Shown here in pieces: positions 7,035 through 14,378 of a stretch of 15,701 nucleotides of DNA; position 1 is the first letter of the stretch, and each line of letters begins with the position of its first letter. The notes below the pieces were generated by a model. It saw nothing but the letters and a program-made list of their open reading frames with translations, was not told the origin of the DNA and ran no database searches. Origin of the DNA: Deltaproteobacteria bacterium UBA6967 (GTDB lineage: Bacteria; SAR324; NAC60-12); NCBI GenBank assembly GCA_002450295.1, contig DJYX01000151.1, forward strand, positions 1-15,701, read 5' to 3'. Position numbers and translations under genes: made by a program.

Positions 7035-8084
7035 ATGGCATCTGTGACCTTAAAAGGTATTACGAAGCGCTGGAATGAATTTGTTGCAGTCAGAGATCTG
7101 AGCCTATTGATTGAGGATCAGGAATTTTTGGTGCTGTTGGGGCCCTCAGGATGTGGCAAAACAACCACGATGAGAATGATTGCCGGCCTCGAAGAACCAA
7201 CCCTTGGAGAGGTTTTTATTGGTGATCGTAAAGTCAATGACGACCTTCCAAAGGATCGTGATGTAGCAATGGTCTTCCAGAACTACGGTTTGTATCCACA
7301 TCTGTCCGTTTATGAAAATATTCGCTACCCACTGAAAGTCCGTAAAGTTCCCAAGTCTCTGCATTCAGAAAAAGTGCGGCAAGCTGCTGAAAAAGTTCAA
7401 TTGGATCATTTGCTTGAACGCAAGCCCAGAGAACTTTCCGGAGGTCAACGTCAAAGAGTTGCCTTGGCCAGAGCAATAGTCAGGACTCCAACAGTTTTTC
7501 TGATGGATGAGCCTCTTTCGAATCTTGATGCCAAACTTCGTGTGACAATGCGTGCGGAACTGAAGCATTTGCAGCATGAACTGAAGATCACAACTGTTTA
7601 TGTAACACACGATCAAATTGAAGCAATGACTCTGGCGGATCGTGTAGCAGTGATGGATCATGGAATCATTTCGCAGCTGGGACCACCTGAAGAAATCTAC
7701 AATGATCCTGCAAATCTTTTCGTAGCAGGATTTATTGGATCTCCACCAATGAATTTAATGAAAGGAAAACTTCACGATAACAACTTTCAGCATCCAAATT
7801 TTTCAATCTCTATCAACCACGAAGCAAACCTGGAAGAAGCAACTCTTGGAATTCGTCCTGAAGATTTAATTTTGTGTGCTGCTCAAAAAGGAGTTCTTCA
7901 GGGAACAGTTTACGCCCATGAGTTAACAGGTGAATCGACTTTGACCACCATCAACGTTGGGCCAGATCGGCTAACGATACGAGGCCCTAAAGAATTCAAA
8001 ATAAATATCGATGAAGCTGTTGGGGTACAGTTTGAAGCTAGCAAATGCTTCTTGTTTTCGAATCAAACCGGAGAAAGAATCTGA
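7035..8084 (+). CDS. ABC transporter ATP-binding protein, CUT1/MalK-UgpC type
   Basis: Complete ATPase of the importer, 349 residues. Walker [10 protein letters not shown] (36-44), Q-loop Gln82, signature LSGGQ (134-138), Walker B FLMDEP with Asp158-Glu159, and H-loop His192 (VTHDQ) are all intact. After about residue 240 comes the TOBE-type regulatory region, recognisable from LGIRPEDL; overall length is close to the family norm. ATG 7035 is preceded by AGGA (7024-7027) at 7-nt spacing. It is the last gene of the rightward operon. It is a close paralogue of the partial ATPase at the left edge, including 30 identical nucleotides around the Q-loop. No clear intrinsic terminator follows in the 94 bp before the next gene. 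Confidence 0.97.
   Translation: MASVTLKGITKRWNEFVAVRDLSLLIEDQEFLVLLGPSGCGKTTTMRMIAGLEEPTLGEVFIGDRKVNDDLPKDRDVAMVFQNYGLYPHLSVYENIRYPLKVRKVPKSLHSEKVRQAAEKVQLDHLLERKPRELSGGQRQRVALARAIVRTPTVFLMDEPLSNLDAKLRVTMRAELKHLQHELKITTVYVTHDQIEAMTLADRVAVMDHGIISQLGPPEEIYNDPANLFVAGFIGSPPMNLMKGKLHDNNFQHPNFSISINHEANLEEATLGIRPEDLILCAAQKGVLQGTVYAHELTGESTLTTINVGPDRLTIRGPKEFKINIDEAVGVQFEASKCFLFSNQTGERI
7269..7298 (+). repeat. 30-bp inverted repeat, right copy (inside the complete ATPase gene)
   Basis: Identical over 30 nt to the reverse complement of 227-256. The identity ends sharply on both sides at single mismatches. See the left copy. Confidence 0.9.
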
Positions 8085-8178
8085 TTTAAAAACCCAAAAC
8101 TTCTCTCCATCCTCCTTCCTTGATAAGCTTGCTTGAGTTAGTTTCGTAAATTCCAACATTCAAGCATCAATTGATTCC

Positions 8179-9084
8179 ATGCGACTGAACATCCTGCTTT
8201 TCTTGAGTCTAGCGCTATTTTGGACTGGGTGTGTTCAAGATAATCGATACGACTCACTCAAAGGGAAAACCCTAGAAGAAATCCAGGAAATTTATCCTCC
8301 CCAAGATAACAAGTCAGTAAAACTAGGAATCGCCTTTGGTGGTGGTGGAGTGCGGGGATTTGTCCATCTTGGGGTGATTCAGGCGCTAGAAGAAGCAGGG
8401 ATTCAGGCAGAGATTGTGACCGGAACCTCAGCTGGTGCCATCGCTGCCGTTTTGTATGCCTCTGAGCTTCCTCTTCAGCAAATACAGCAGGAAATGATCA
8501 AGCTTGAAAGGTGGGATGTTACGGATCCGGTTCTTAGCCTGAAAGGCTTGATTCAAGGTAGAAAACTGGCTTTCTGGATCAACCAGATCTTGGGAAACAA
8601 ACTTTTGAGTGAACTCCCAAAAAAGGTAGGAGTTGCAGTCACTGAACTAGTGGACAGTCAATTACTTCTCGTTGTTGAGGGCAAAGCAGGGGAGGCTGTG
8701 CAGGCATCATCAAGCATACCGGGTACTTTTGTTCCAGTGAAAGTTGATCAAGAAATCTGGGTGGATGGTGGAGTGCTCTCTGTCGTCCCTGTCCGATTTG
8801 CCAGGGCACTTGGAGCCCACAAAGTGCTTGCTATCGATACCTTTTGTGGAAGAGGTTATCCTATCAGTGAAAATGCATTTTGGACCACTACACAGGCTTT
8901 TCGACTGCAAATGTGTAGCGGCAACAAGAGTGAATTGGCAGAAGCGGACTGGTTACTAAGGCCGTATTTCGAGCCCAAAGACTTTCTAAGCTTTGCAGAA
9001 AGAGATGTTGCTATTCAGGCCGGTTATGAGGCAATGAAAGCACTTCTGCCAACCATAAAAGCGGAATTAGCAATTGGAAACTAG
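8179..9084 (+). CDS. patatin-like phospholipase, predicted lipoprotein
   Basis: A 301-residue serine acyl hydrolase of the patatin/RssA type, expected to cleave acyl chains from membrane lipids with a Ser-Asp dyad. The glycine-rich oxyanion loop GGGGVRG is at 54-60, the nucleophile elbow GTSAG has Ser84, and the catalytic Asp196 is in VDGG (195-198). The N-terminus MRLNILLFLSLALFWTGC is a lipoprotein-like signal with Cys18; the -3 Trp makes the lipobox imperfect, so membrane anchoring is likely but not certain. No strong ribosome-binding site precedes ATG 8179. It stands alone after the importer operon, and its stop overlaps the convergent glycosyltransferase stop. The substrate is unknown. 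Confidence 0.93.
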   Translation: MRLNILLFLSLALFWTGCVQDNRYDSLKGKTLEEIQEIYPPQDNKSVKLGIAFGGGGVRGFVHLGVIQALEEAGIQAEIVTGTSAGAIAAVLYASELPLQQIQQEMIKLERWDVTDPVLSLKGLIQGRKLAFWINQILGNKLLSELPKKVGVAVTELVDSQLLLVVEGKAGEAVQASSSIPGTFVPVKVDQEIWVDGGVLSVVPVRFARALGAHKVLAIDTFCGRGYPISENAFWTTTQAFRLQMCSGNKSELAEADWLLRPYFEPKDFLSFAERDVAIQAGYEAMKALLPTIKAELAIGN

Positions 9085-10247
9085 AATTTTAATCTCTGTC
9101 CGCGTCTCAAGGCTGCAATGGAATAAAAAGTCTCTCGCCATTGTATACCCCCCTGTCGCCATGTTCTAAAAGTGGAACAGGCTAAGGCCCATGCGATCAC
9201 GAAAAGGAGTAATGGACTGATAAGCCGCTCCAACCACCCGAACCCTTGGGCTTTATCTCCAGAGATCCAAGCCAGCCAATATCCTGAAAAAGCCCCAATA
9301 GCAGCGAGACTTAACAACCAATTTCCAGAAAGAATAGAAAGCCAAGGAGCAACAGCAACAAACAGGATTCCATTGATTCCCAGGAATGCTCGCCAATATT
9401 GATATTGGGCACCAGCAAATAAATTTTTCTCGAGTCCTCTGATCAAATCTCCCAGACTTGGATACCACTCGACCCCGACGCACTCGCGTCCCCAGTAGAC
9501 ATCAAGTTTACCCTCAGTCTGCCATATCAACTGAGCCAATGCTAAGTCGTCTACAACCTCCATTTTGAGCCATGAAAGACCAGGACTTTTTGCCAATTGA
9601 GAACGCCGGACAAGGCCACAAGCTCCTACTCCCACAAAGGCTTTTTGGTTTTTGACCTCCCAAATTCTAGTAGCGAGAAAAAAACCGCTGAGGGAAACGG
9701 TGTAGAGAGCTCTCAAAAGGCTTTGTCGTGCTTGTACTTCGGGTACGACGCAAAGATAATCGACTGAGCTTCTTTCAGCTACGTCAATGATCCGATCTAT
9801 ACATCCTTTTTCGAAATGCACGTCCGCATCAGTGAATAACAACCATTCACCCGTGGATCTGAAGAAACCTTGGTGCATGGCATGCACTTTCCCAAGCCAC
9901 CCAGAAGGCAATTCTTCAACATGGTGAATCGAGACTCTCGGATCTTTTTCAGCAAGTTTTGCCAAAATTTCATCAGTTCCATCTGTCGATCGATCATTAA
10001 CCAAGATGATCTCAAGGTTTGGATACTTTTGGGCTAAAACCGATTTCAATGCATTTTTAACTGTATCGGCCTCGTTTCGAGCAGCGATGATTACACTTAA
10101 CTTAGGGTAACTTCTATCTCCATCTGATGAGATTGCGGGGAGACTCTGAACGTGTTTTAAAGACAGCCAAATCCCCCAGGCCACCAGGTACCAAGGTAGG
10201 CATCCTAAAAACAGTAACGCTTCAAAAGACCAAAAAATATCAAACAT
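9081..10247 (-). CDS. membrane-bound glycosyltransferase family 2
   Basis: A 388-residue inner-membrane GT2 enzyme that transfers a sugar from a nucleotide donor to a lipid or other acceptor. An N-terminal membrane helix (about 8-30) is followed by the GT-A domain: LSVIIAARNE (50-59), VNDRSTDGT (83-91), LPSGWLGKVHA (113-123) and the metal-binding FTDAD with Asp140-x-Asp142. A VVDDLAL motif probably supplies the general base. The C-terminal third has several hydrophobic helices. The LPxGWxGK pattern is shared with hopanoid-associated HpnB and carotenoid CrtQ-like enzymes, but no hopanoid or carotenoid genes are nearby, so the acceptor is left open. It is convergent with the patatin gene and divergent from queG, with 7 bp between the two starts. 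Confidence 0.92.
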   Translation of the reverse strand: MFDIFWSFEALLFLGCLPWYLVAWGIWLSLKHVQSLPAISSDGDRSYPKLSVIIAARNEADTVKNALKSVLAQKYPNLEIILVNDRSTDGTDEILAKLAEKDPRVSIHHVEELPSGWLGKVHAMHQGFFRSTGEWLLFTDADVHFEKGCIDRIIDVAERSSVDYLCVVPEVQARQSLLRALYTVSLSGFFLATRIWEVKNQKAFVGVGACGLVRRSQLAKSPGLSWLKMEVVDDLALAQLIWQTEGKLDVYWGRECVGVEWYPSLGDLIRGLEKNLFAGAQYQYWRAFLGINGILFVAVAPWLSILSGNWLLSLAAIGAFSGYWLAWISGDKAQGFGWLERLISPLLLFVIAWALACSTFRTWRQGGIQWRETFYSIAALRRGQRLKF

Positions 10248-10254
10248 TTGTTAA

Positions 10255-11574
10255 ATGAATAAGAATTTGAAAGAAGCTCCAAATTTCAATGAAGTAGACG
10301 TTCAACTTCGAGAAAAGATTCGTAAACAGGGCTTGTCGCTTGGTTTTGATTGGGTTGGCTTTACCAGTGCCTCTAAAAATCTGACCCATTCTAGTTATTT
10401 AGCGTGGCTTGAGGAAGGGTTTGCTGGAGAGATGAACTATCTCCAAAAACATGCAGCTCAAAAGACTTCCTCTCAAAACGTCTTGGAAAGCGCTCAAACC
10501 GTCATTTCCGTTGCTTGCAATTATTTTCATGATGACACCTCGACGATAAAATTTCAGGATTCAAGTAGGGGACGGTTTAGTCGTTATTCAATGGGAGATG
10601 ATTATCATCTGGTTCTCAAAGAGCGTTTGGAAGAATTTAGAAAGTGGCTTTTGAGCGAAGGGCTGGCTTCAGGTTTTGAGCAGACACGTGTCTATGTCGA
10701 TACGGGGCCACTTCTGGAAAGAGAGTTGGCTTGGCGAGCTGGATTCGGTTGGTTTGGAAAGCATAGCAATCTGATTCATCCAAAACTTGGATCATGGTTG
10801 TTACTGGCAGAAGTTTTAATTGACTCAAAAATCTCTCCTGATCAGCCTTTTTCAGGGATTGATTGTGGATCTTGTACTCGTTGTATTGAAGCTTGTCCGA
10901 CTGGAGCAATCGTCTCTGATCGACAAGTGGATGCACGACGTTGTCTTTCTTACCTGACGATTGAATTAAAAAATACGATCCCAAAGCAGTATAGGTCGAA
11001 ACTACAGAACTGGATTTTCGGATGTGACATTTGCCAGGAAGTCTGCCCTTGGAATCGTAAAGCACCCAAAACATCTGATTCCACTTGGAAGGCTCGAAAT
11101 GGTCTAAGAGATCGAAAACTCTGGGATTGGGTTCGCCTAGACCAAGAGGAATTTTCGAAGCAGTTCAGAAAAAGTGCGGTCAAACGTACGAAGCGAAGGG
11201 GTTTACTTAGAAACGTTGTGACCGCATTGAGTGCTTGTTCTCACCCGCAAGCCATATCTGGTCTGCTAATAGGCCTAAGAGACGAGGAAGAACTGGTACG
11301 TCAGCATTCTGCATGGGCCCTTGGTTTTCGCAGGCAAAGAATCACAAAGAGCATTCTTTGGCGTCACCTCAGAGTTGAAACAGCTGAACAGGTCATTATT
11401 GAAATTCAGGATGCACTTGCCAGCAAACAAAAGCATTCTAGCAAGCGAGAAAGAGCATGTTTGCTCACCCGACAAGTTTCATTAGCTTTGGCAAGAAAAC
11501 ACCGCTTGGGCCCTTCAGGTGGTAACCACCGGAGATCATCGCATAATCGGAGAACCAAGTTACTTCAGGATTGA
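10255..11574 (+). CDS. queG: epoxyqueuosine reductase QueG
   Basis: Cobalamin- and iron-sulfur-dependent enzyme that reduces epoxyqueuosine to queuosine in tRNA wobble position 34, in the cytoplasm. Family landmarks: VDTGPLLERE (148-157), where Asp149 matches the proposed proton-donor Asp; GWFGKHSN; the first [4Fe-4S] motif C204-x2-C207-x2-C210-x3-C214-P; the second cluster motif C257-x2-C260-x3-C264-P. After these, RRGLLRNVVTALS and EEELVRQHSAWALG form HEAT-like repeats. At 439 residues it is longer than most QueG proteins (about 350-390). The excess is a basic tail whose last 36 residues (404-439) lie antisense to the sirtuin 3' end. The start is 7 bp from the divergent glycosyltransferase start, with no Shine-Dalgarno site. 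Confidence 0.95.
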   Translation: MNKNLKEAPNFNEVDVQLREKIRKQGLSLGFDWVGFTSASKNLTHSSYLAWLEEGFAGEMNYLQKHAAQKTSSQNVLESAQTVISVACNYFHDDTSTIKFQDSSRGRFSRYSMGDDYHLVLKERLEEFRKWLLSEGLASGFEQTRVYVDTGPLLERELAWRAGFGWFGKHSNLIHPKLGSWLLLAEVLIDSKISPDQPFSGIDCGSCTRCIEACPTGAIVSDRQVDARRCLSYLTIELKNTIPKQYRSKLQNWIFGCDICQEVCPWNRKAPKTSDSTWKARNGLRDRKLWDWVRLDQEEFSKQFRKSAVKRTKRRGLLRNVVTALSACSHPQAISGLLIGLRDEEELVRQHSAWALGFRRQRITKSILWRHLRVETAEQVIIEIQDALASKQKHSSKRERACLLTRQVSLALARKHRLGPSGGNHRRSSHNRRTKLLQD

Positions 11575-12289
11575 TGTCAATGATCGTTCCTCCATTCTGA
11601 GCAACAGTTTTGAGGATCACAGCTGGAAGTGAAGTAGCTCCGGTGGTTCCGATGGTTAATAGAAGATCTGCCTCCCGTGCAGCTTTTAAAGCACTTTCAC
11701 TCCGGTACAGTTCCTCATTGTATATTTCATCAAACCAAAGAACGTGTGGCCGCATCAGATTCCCTGCTTCGTCACAGAGTTTAGATTTTACCTCTTCAGG
11801 TAGAGGCTCCTTCGGATCAAGTTCTTCAACAAAATCTGGCATTGGCAGCAAACTTGGCCTGCTTGAATCAAAGATGCGCATATAATTCAAATTGCCATGG
11901 ATTTCGTAGACTTTTTCAGGACTATTGCCTGCTTTGAGATGGAGGCCATCTACGTTTTGGGTAATCAATTGAAATCTTTCACCGAGAAGCTTCTCAAGTT
12001 CCACAAAAGCTCGATGCCCATCATTTGGATGAGCTGAACGATGCTTATAAATTCGGGTCAGATACCAATGCCAAACCTCCCATGGATAGTTGCGAAATTT
12101 CTCAACTGTCGCCATTTCCATTGGCGTGTAATTCATCGATCCAATTTTCCAGTAACCATCTTCTCCTCGAAAAGTGGGAATCCCACTTTCTGCTGAAATA
12201 CCTGCCCCAGTTAAGGCAATGATCTGGCAATCTGGATCATCAACAGCAGTTTTCCATATTCCTGCTAAGGTCTCTGAAATTTGGTACAT
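11465..12289 (-). CDS. Sir2-family NAD-dependent protein deacylase (sirtuin) with a degenerate zinc site
   Basis: A 274-residue sirtuin that removes acyl groups from lysines using NAD. Motifs: GAGISAESGIPTFRG (28-42) and TQNVDGLH (110-117) bind NAD; His131 in EIHGNL is the catalytic base; RPHVLWFDE (180-188) and GTTG follow. Tyr76-x-x-Arg79 corresponds to the CobB/SIRT5 pair that recognises succinyl or malonyl lysine. The usual four zinc cysteines are reduced to Cys172; the other three positions appear as Phe, Ser and Ala. ATG 12289 is preferred because it begins close to the Rossmann core; an upstream in-frame GTG at 12346 would add 19 residues. The gene is divergent from acetoacetyl-CoA synthetase, and its 3' end overlaps queG. 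Confidence 0.92.
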   Translation of the reverse strand: MYQISETLAGIWKTAVDDPDCQIIALTGAGISAESGIPTFRGEDGYWKIGSMNYTPMEMATVEKFRNYPWEVWHWYLTRIYKHRSAHPNDGHRAFVELEKLLGERFQLITQNVDGLHLKAGNSPEKVYEIHGNLNYMRIFDSSRPSLLPMPDFVEELDPKEPLPEEVKSKLCDEAGNLMRPHVLWFDEIYNEELYRSESALKAAREADLLLTIGTTGATSLPAVILKTVAQNGGTIIDINPEVTWFSDYAMISGGYHLKGPSGVFLPKLMKLVG

Positions 12290-12323
12290 ATCAATTCTTA
12301 GATTTGTGATTTCTCGGAGCTTG

Positions 12324-12334
12324 ATTAAATTTAA
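12324..12334. repeat. AT-rich palindromic repeat, copy 1 (sirtuin / acetoacetyl-CoA synthetase intergenic)
   Basis: ATTAAATTTAA, containing the palindrome TTAAATTTAA (12325-12334). It recurs at 12392-12402, 68 bp downstream, in the 128-bp divergent region. It could be a regulator site, but the region is very AT-rich and chance is possible. Confidence 0.35.
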
Positions 12335-12391
12335 GTGAAAAAACACATTTTTTTCAGGAATAATCTTGTAAATAAAAATCTGAAATTATTT

Positions 12392-12403
12392 ATTAAATTT
12401 AAT
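12392..12403. repeat. AT-rich palindromic repeat, copy 2 (12-bp perfect palindrome)
   Basis: ATTAAATTTAAT is a perfect 12-bp palindrome ending 14 bp before the acetoacetyl-CoA synthetase start. It shares its first 11 bases with the copy at 12324. A protein bound here would cover the ribosome-binding and probable promoter area of that gene. Confidence 0.4.
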
Positions 12404-12417
12404 TCAGAGAGAAGAAA

Positions 12418-14373
12418 ATGAATCCAATCTGGAGTCCATCACCAGAATTTGTTCTACAAAGTCGAATAGAGCAATTGCGAAAACGAATCTGCACTGAAAA
12501 TTCTATCAATCTGAATGATTACAGAGAACTGCATAAGTTCAGTATAGAAAATCAAGAAATTTTTTGGCGAACAATTTGGGAGGACATGGGACTTCAGGGA
12601 GTTCAAGGGGAAGTAGCTTTGGAAAAGCCCCAGTTGATGCCCGGAGCAAAATTTTTCCCAAAAGGAAAGATCAATTTTGCAAAAAACTGCCTGAACCACG
12701 ACCAAGCTGATGAGGCAATTGCCATAATCTCTCATGATGAAACAGGTCTTCGCAGAGAATTGAGCTGGGGGGAATTGAGAGCAAATGTTGCTAGTTTTCA
12801 GCAGATACTTAGGGAAGCTGGTGTGATGGCTTCAGACGTGGTTGGTGGTTATGTGGCCAATGGCCTTGAAGCTGTAATTGCAGCTTTGGCAACCCTTTCT
12901 TTGGGAGCGATCTGGACCTCTTGTTCTCCAGACTTTGGTGTACAGGGGATGCTTGATCGGTTTGGGCAAACAAAACCGAAGGTGATCGTTGCAGGTTGCT
13001 CGGTTCGCTACAATAAAAAGCCGATTGATCTCACTCAAAGGATAATCGAGATCTGTCAGGAACTACCGTCCGTCACACATCTCATTCATTTCCCTGGTAC
13101 AGAGGCTTTAGCGGGGACTGAGTTTTCGAAGCTAAACTTAACATCGCTTCATTTTCCTGAGCCAGCACCTTTGGGTACTGAATTATTTTTTGAAGACACT
13201 CCATTTCTGCATCCGGCTTTTATTCTCTACAGTTCAGGTACGACTGGTAAGCCAAAATGTATTCTGCATAGTCATGGGGGATCCCTCATTCAATTGGTGA
13301 AGGAGCATCAATATCACGTAGATTTAAGAGTTAATGAAAGGCTTTTTTTCTACACCACGTGCGGGTGGATGATGTGGAATTGGCTGATTGCTGGCCTTGC
13401 ATCAAAAGCTACAATTGTTCTTTATGACGGGTCTCCTTTTTCAAGAGGAGCGAAGACGCTCTGGGAAATGTGTGAACATGATGATTGGGCTATTTTTGGC
13501 ACCAGCGCAAAATACATTTCAGCCTTAGAAAAACAAAAATGGCAGACTCCCCAGAATATGAAATTATTGAAATTAAGAGCAATTCTTTCAACAGGCTCTC
13601 CACTAGCTCATGAATCTTTTGATTATGTGTATAGCAAATTAAAAGCCGAAGCTCTTCTAGGTTCAATCTCAGGTGGTACTGATATTGTGTCCTGCTTTAT
13701 GCTTAGTTGTCCTGTCAGGTCAGTCTATCGGGGCCAACTTCAGAGTGCTGGCCTTGGGTTGGCGGTTGACATTTTTGATGAAGAGGGAAAACCAGTTCAG
13801 GAACAAAAAGGCGAATTGGTTTGTACCAAACCTTTTCCTGCTATGCCAATTGGTTTCTGGGATGATCCAGAACAAAAAAGATATCGTTCAGCCTATTTTG
13901 AAAGATTTGAGGGGGTCTGGACGCACGGGGACTATGCTGAAAGAACAGCCCAAGATGGATTTGTCATTCATGGTCGCTCAGATGCAGTCCTCAATCCTGG
14001 AGGAGTCCGAATCGGCACCGCAGAAATTTACAGACAAGTGGAAACCTTTGAAGAGATCCTTGAGGCTTTAGCAATTGGGCAGGATAAGAATAACGATGTG
14101 AGAGTAGTTTTGTTTGTCGTCATGAAAGAGGAACAAGAACTAACTGTCGAATTGAAAGATCAGTTACGTCGGCGAATCAAGCAGAATACCACCCCAAGAC
14201 ATGTTCCAGAGGTGATTGTTTCAGTTGCTGCTTTGCCCAGAACATTAAGTGGTAAGATCGTGGAGTTGGCTGTTCGAGCAGTCGTTCACAATTTGCCTGT
14301 AAAAAGTCAGGAAGCCTTGGCAAATCCAGAGGCCTTGGAGTATTTCAGAAATATTCCTGAGCTTCAGAAATGA
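12418..14373 (+). CDS. acetoacetyl-CoA synthetase
   Basis: AMP-forming ligase, 651 residues, that activates acetoacetate to acetoacetyl-CoA for ketone-body or polyhydroxybutyrate metabolism in the cytoplasm. The N-terminal part (MNPIWSPSPEFVLQSRI, then IFWRTIWED) is characteristic of this family rather than acetyl-CoA synthetase. The adenylate-forming motif YSSGTTGKPK is at 271-280, GSISGGTDI at 415-423, and the C-terminal catalytic lysine Lys613 is in PRTLSGKIVE. Length fits the family. A purine-rich GAGAGAAG precedes ATG 12418. It is divergent from the sirtuin, and its stop lies 5 bp from the convergent lipoprotein stop. Lysines equivalent to Lys613 are acylation targets in related enzymes, so control by the neighbouring sirtuin is plausible. 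Confidence 0.95.
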   Translation: MNPIWSPSPEFVLQSRIEQLRKRICTENSINLNDYRELHKFSIENQEIFWRTIWEDMGLQGVQGEVALEKPQLMPGAKFFPKGKINFAKNCLNHDQADEAIAIISHDETGLRRELSWGELRANVASFQQILREAGVMASDVVGGYVANGLEAVIAALATLSLGAIWTSCSPDFGVQGMLDRFGQTKPKVIVAGCSVRYNKKPIDLTQRIIEICQELPSVTHLIHFPGTEALAGTEFSKLNLTSLHFPEPAPLGTELFFEDTPFLHPAFILYSSGTTGKPKCILHSHGGSLIQLVKEHQYHVDLRVNERLFFYTTCGWMMWNWLIAGLASKATIVLYDGSPFSRGAKTLWEMCEHDDWAIFGTSAKYISALEKQKWQTPQNMKLLKLRAILSTGSPLAHESFDYVYSKLKAEALLGSISGGTDIVSCFMLSCPVRSVYRGQLQSAGLGLAVDIFDEEGKPVQEQKGELVCTKPFPAMPIGFWDDPEQKRYRSAYFERFEGVWTHGDYAERTAQDGFVIHGRSDAVLNPGGVRIGTAEIYRQVETFEEILEALAIGQDKNNDVRVVLFVVMKEEQELTVELKDQLRRRIKQNTTPRHVPEVIVSVAALPRTLSGKIVELAVRAVVHNLPVKSQEALANPEALEYFRNIPELQK

Positions 14374-14378
14374 GAGTC

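Noticed and set aside
8085..8178. Terminator or promoter between the importer operon and the patatin-like gene
   Set aside because: TTGATA (8120-8125) resembles a -35 element but has no acceptable -10 at normal spacing, and no GC-rich hairpin is present.
10637..11074. 145-codon minus-strand open frame inside queG
   Set aside because: It covers the antisense of the iron-sulfur motifs and has no features of its own.
12290..12346. GTG start extending the sirtuin by 19 residues
   Set aside because: The extension is AT-rich, has no good ribosome-binding site, and lies before the point where sirtuins normally begin; ATG 12289 fits better. It is kept only as a possibility.
13673..14071. 132-codon plus-strand open frame inside the acetoacetyl-CoA synthetase gene
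   Set aside because: An alternate-frame shadow of a strongly conserved region; no ribosome-binding site or motif.
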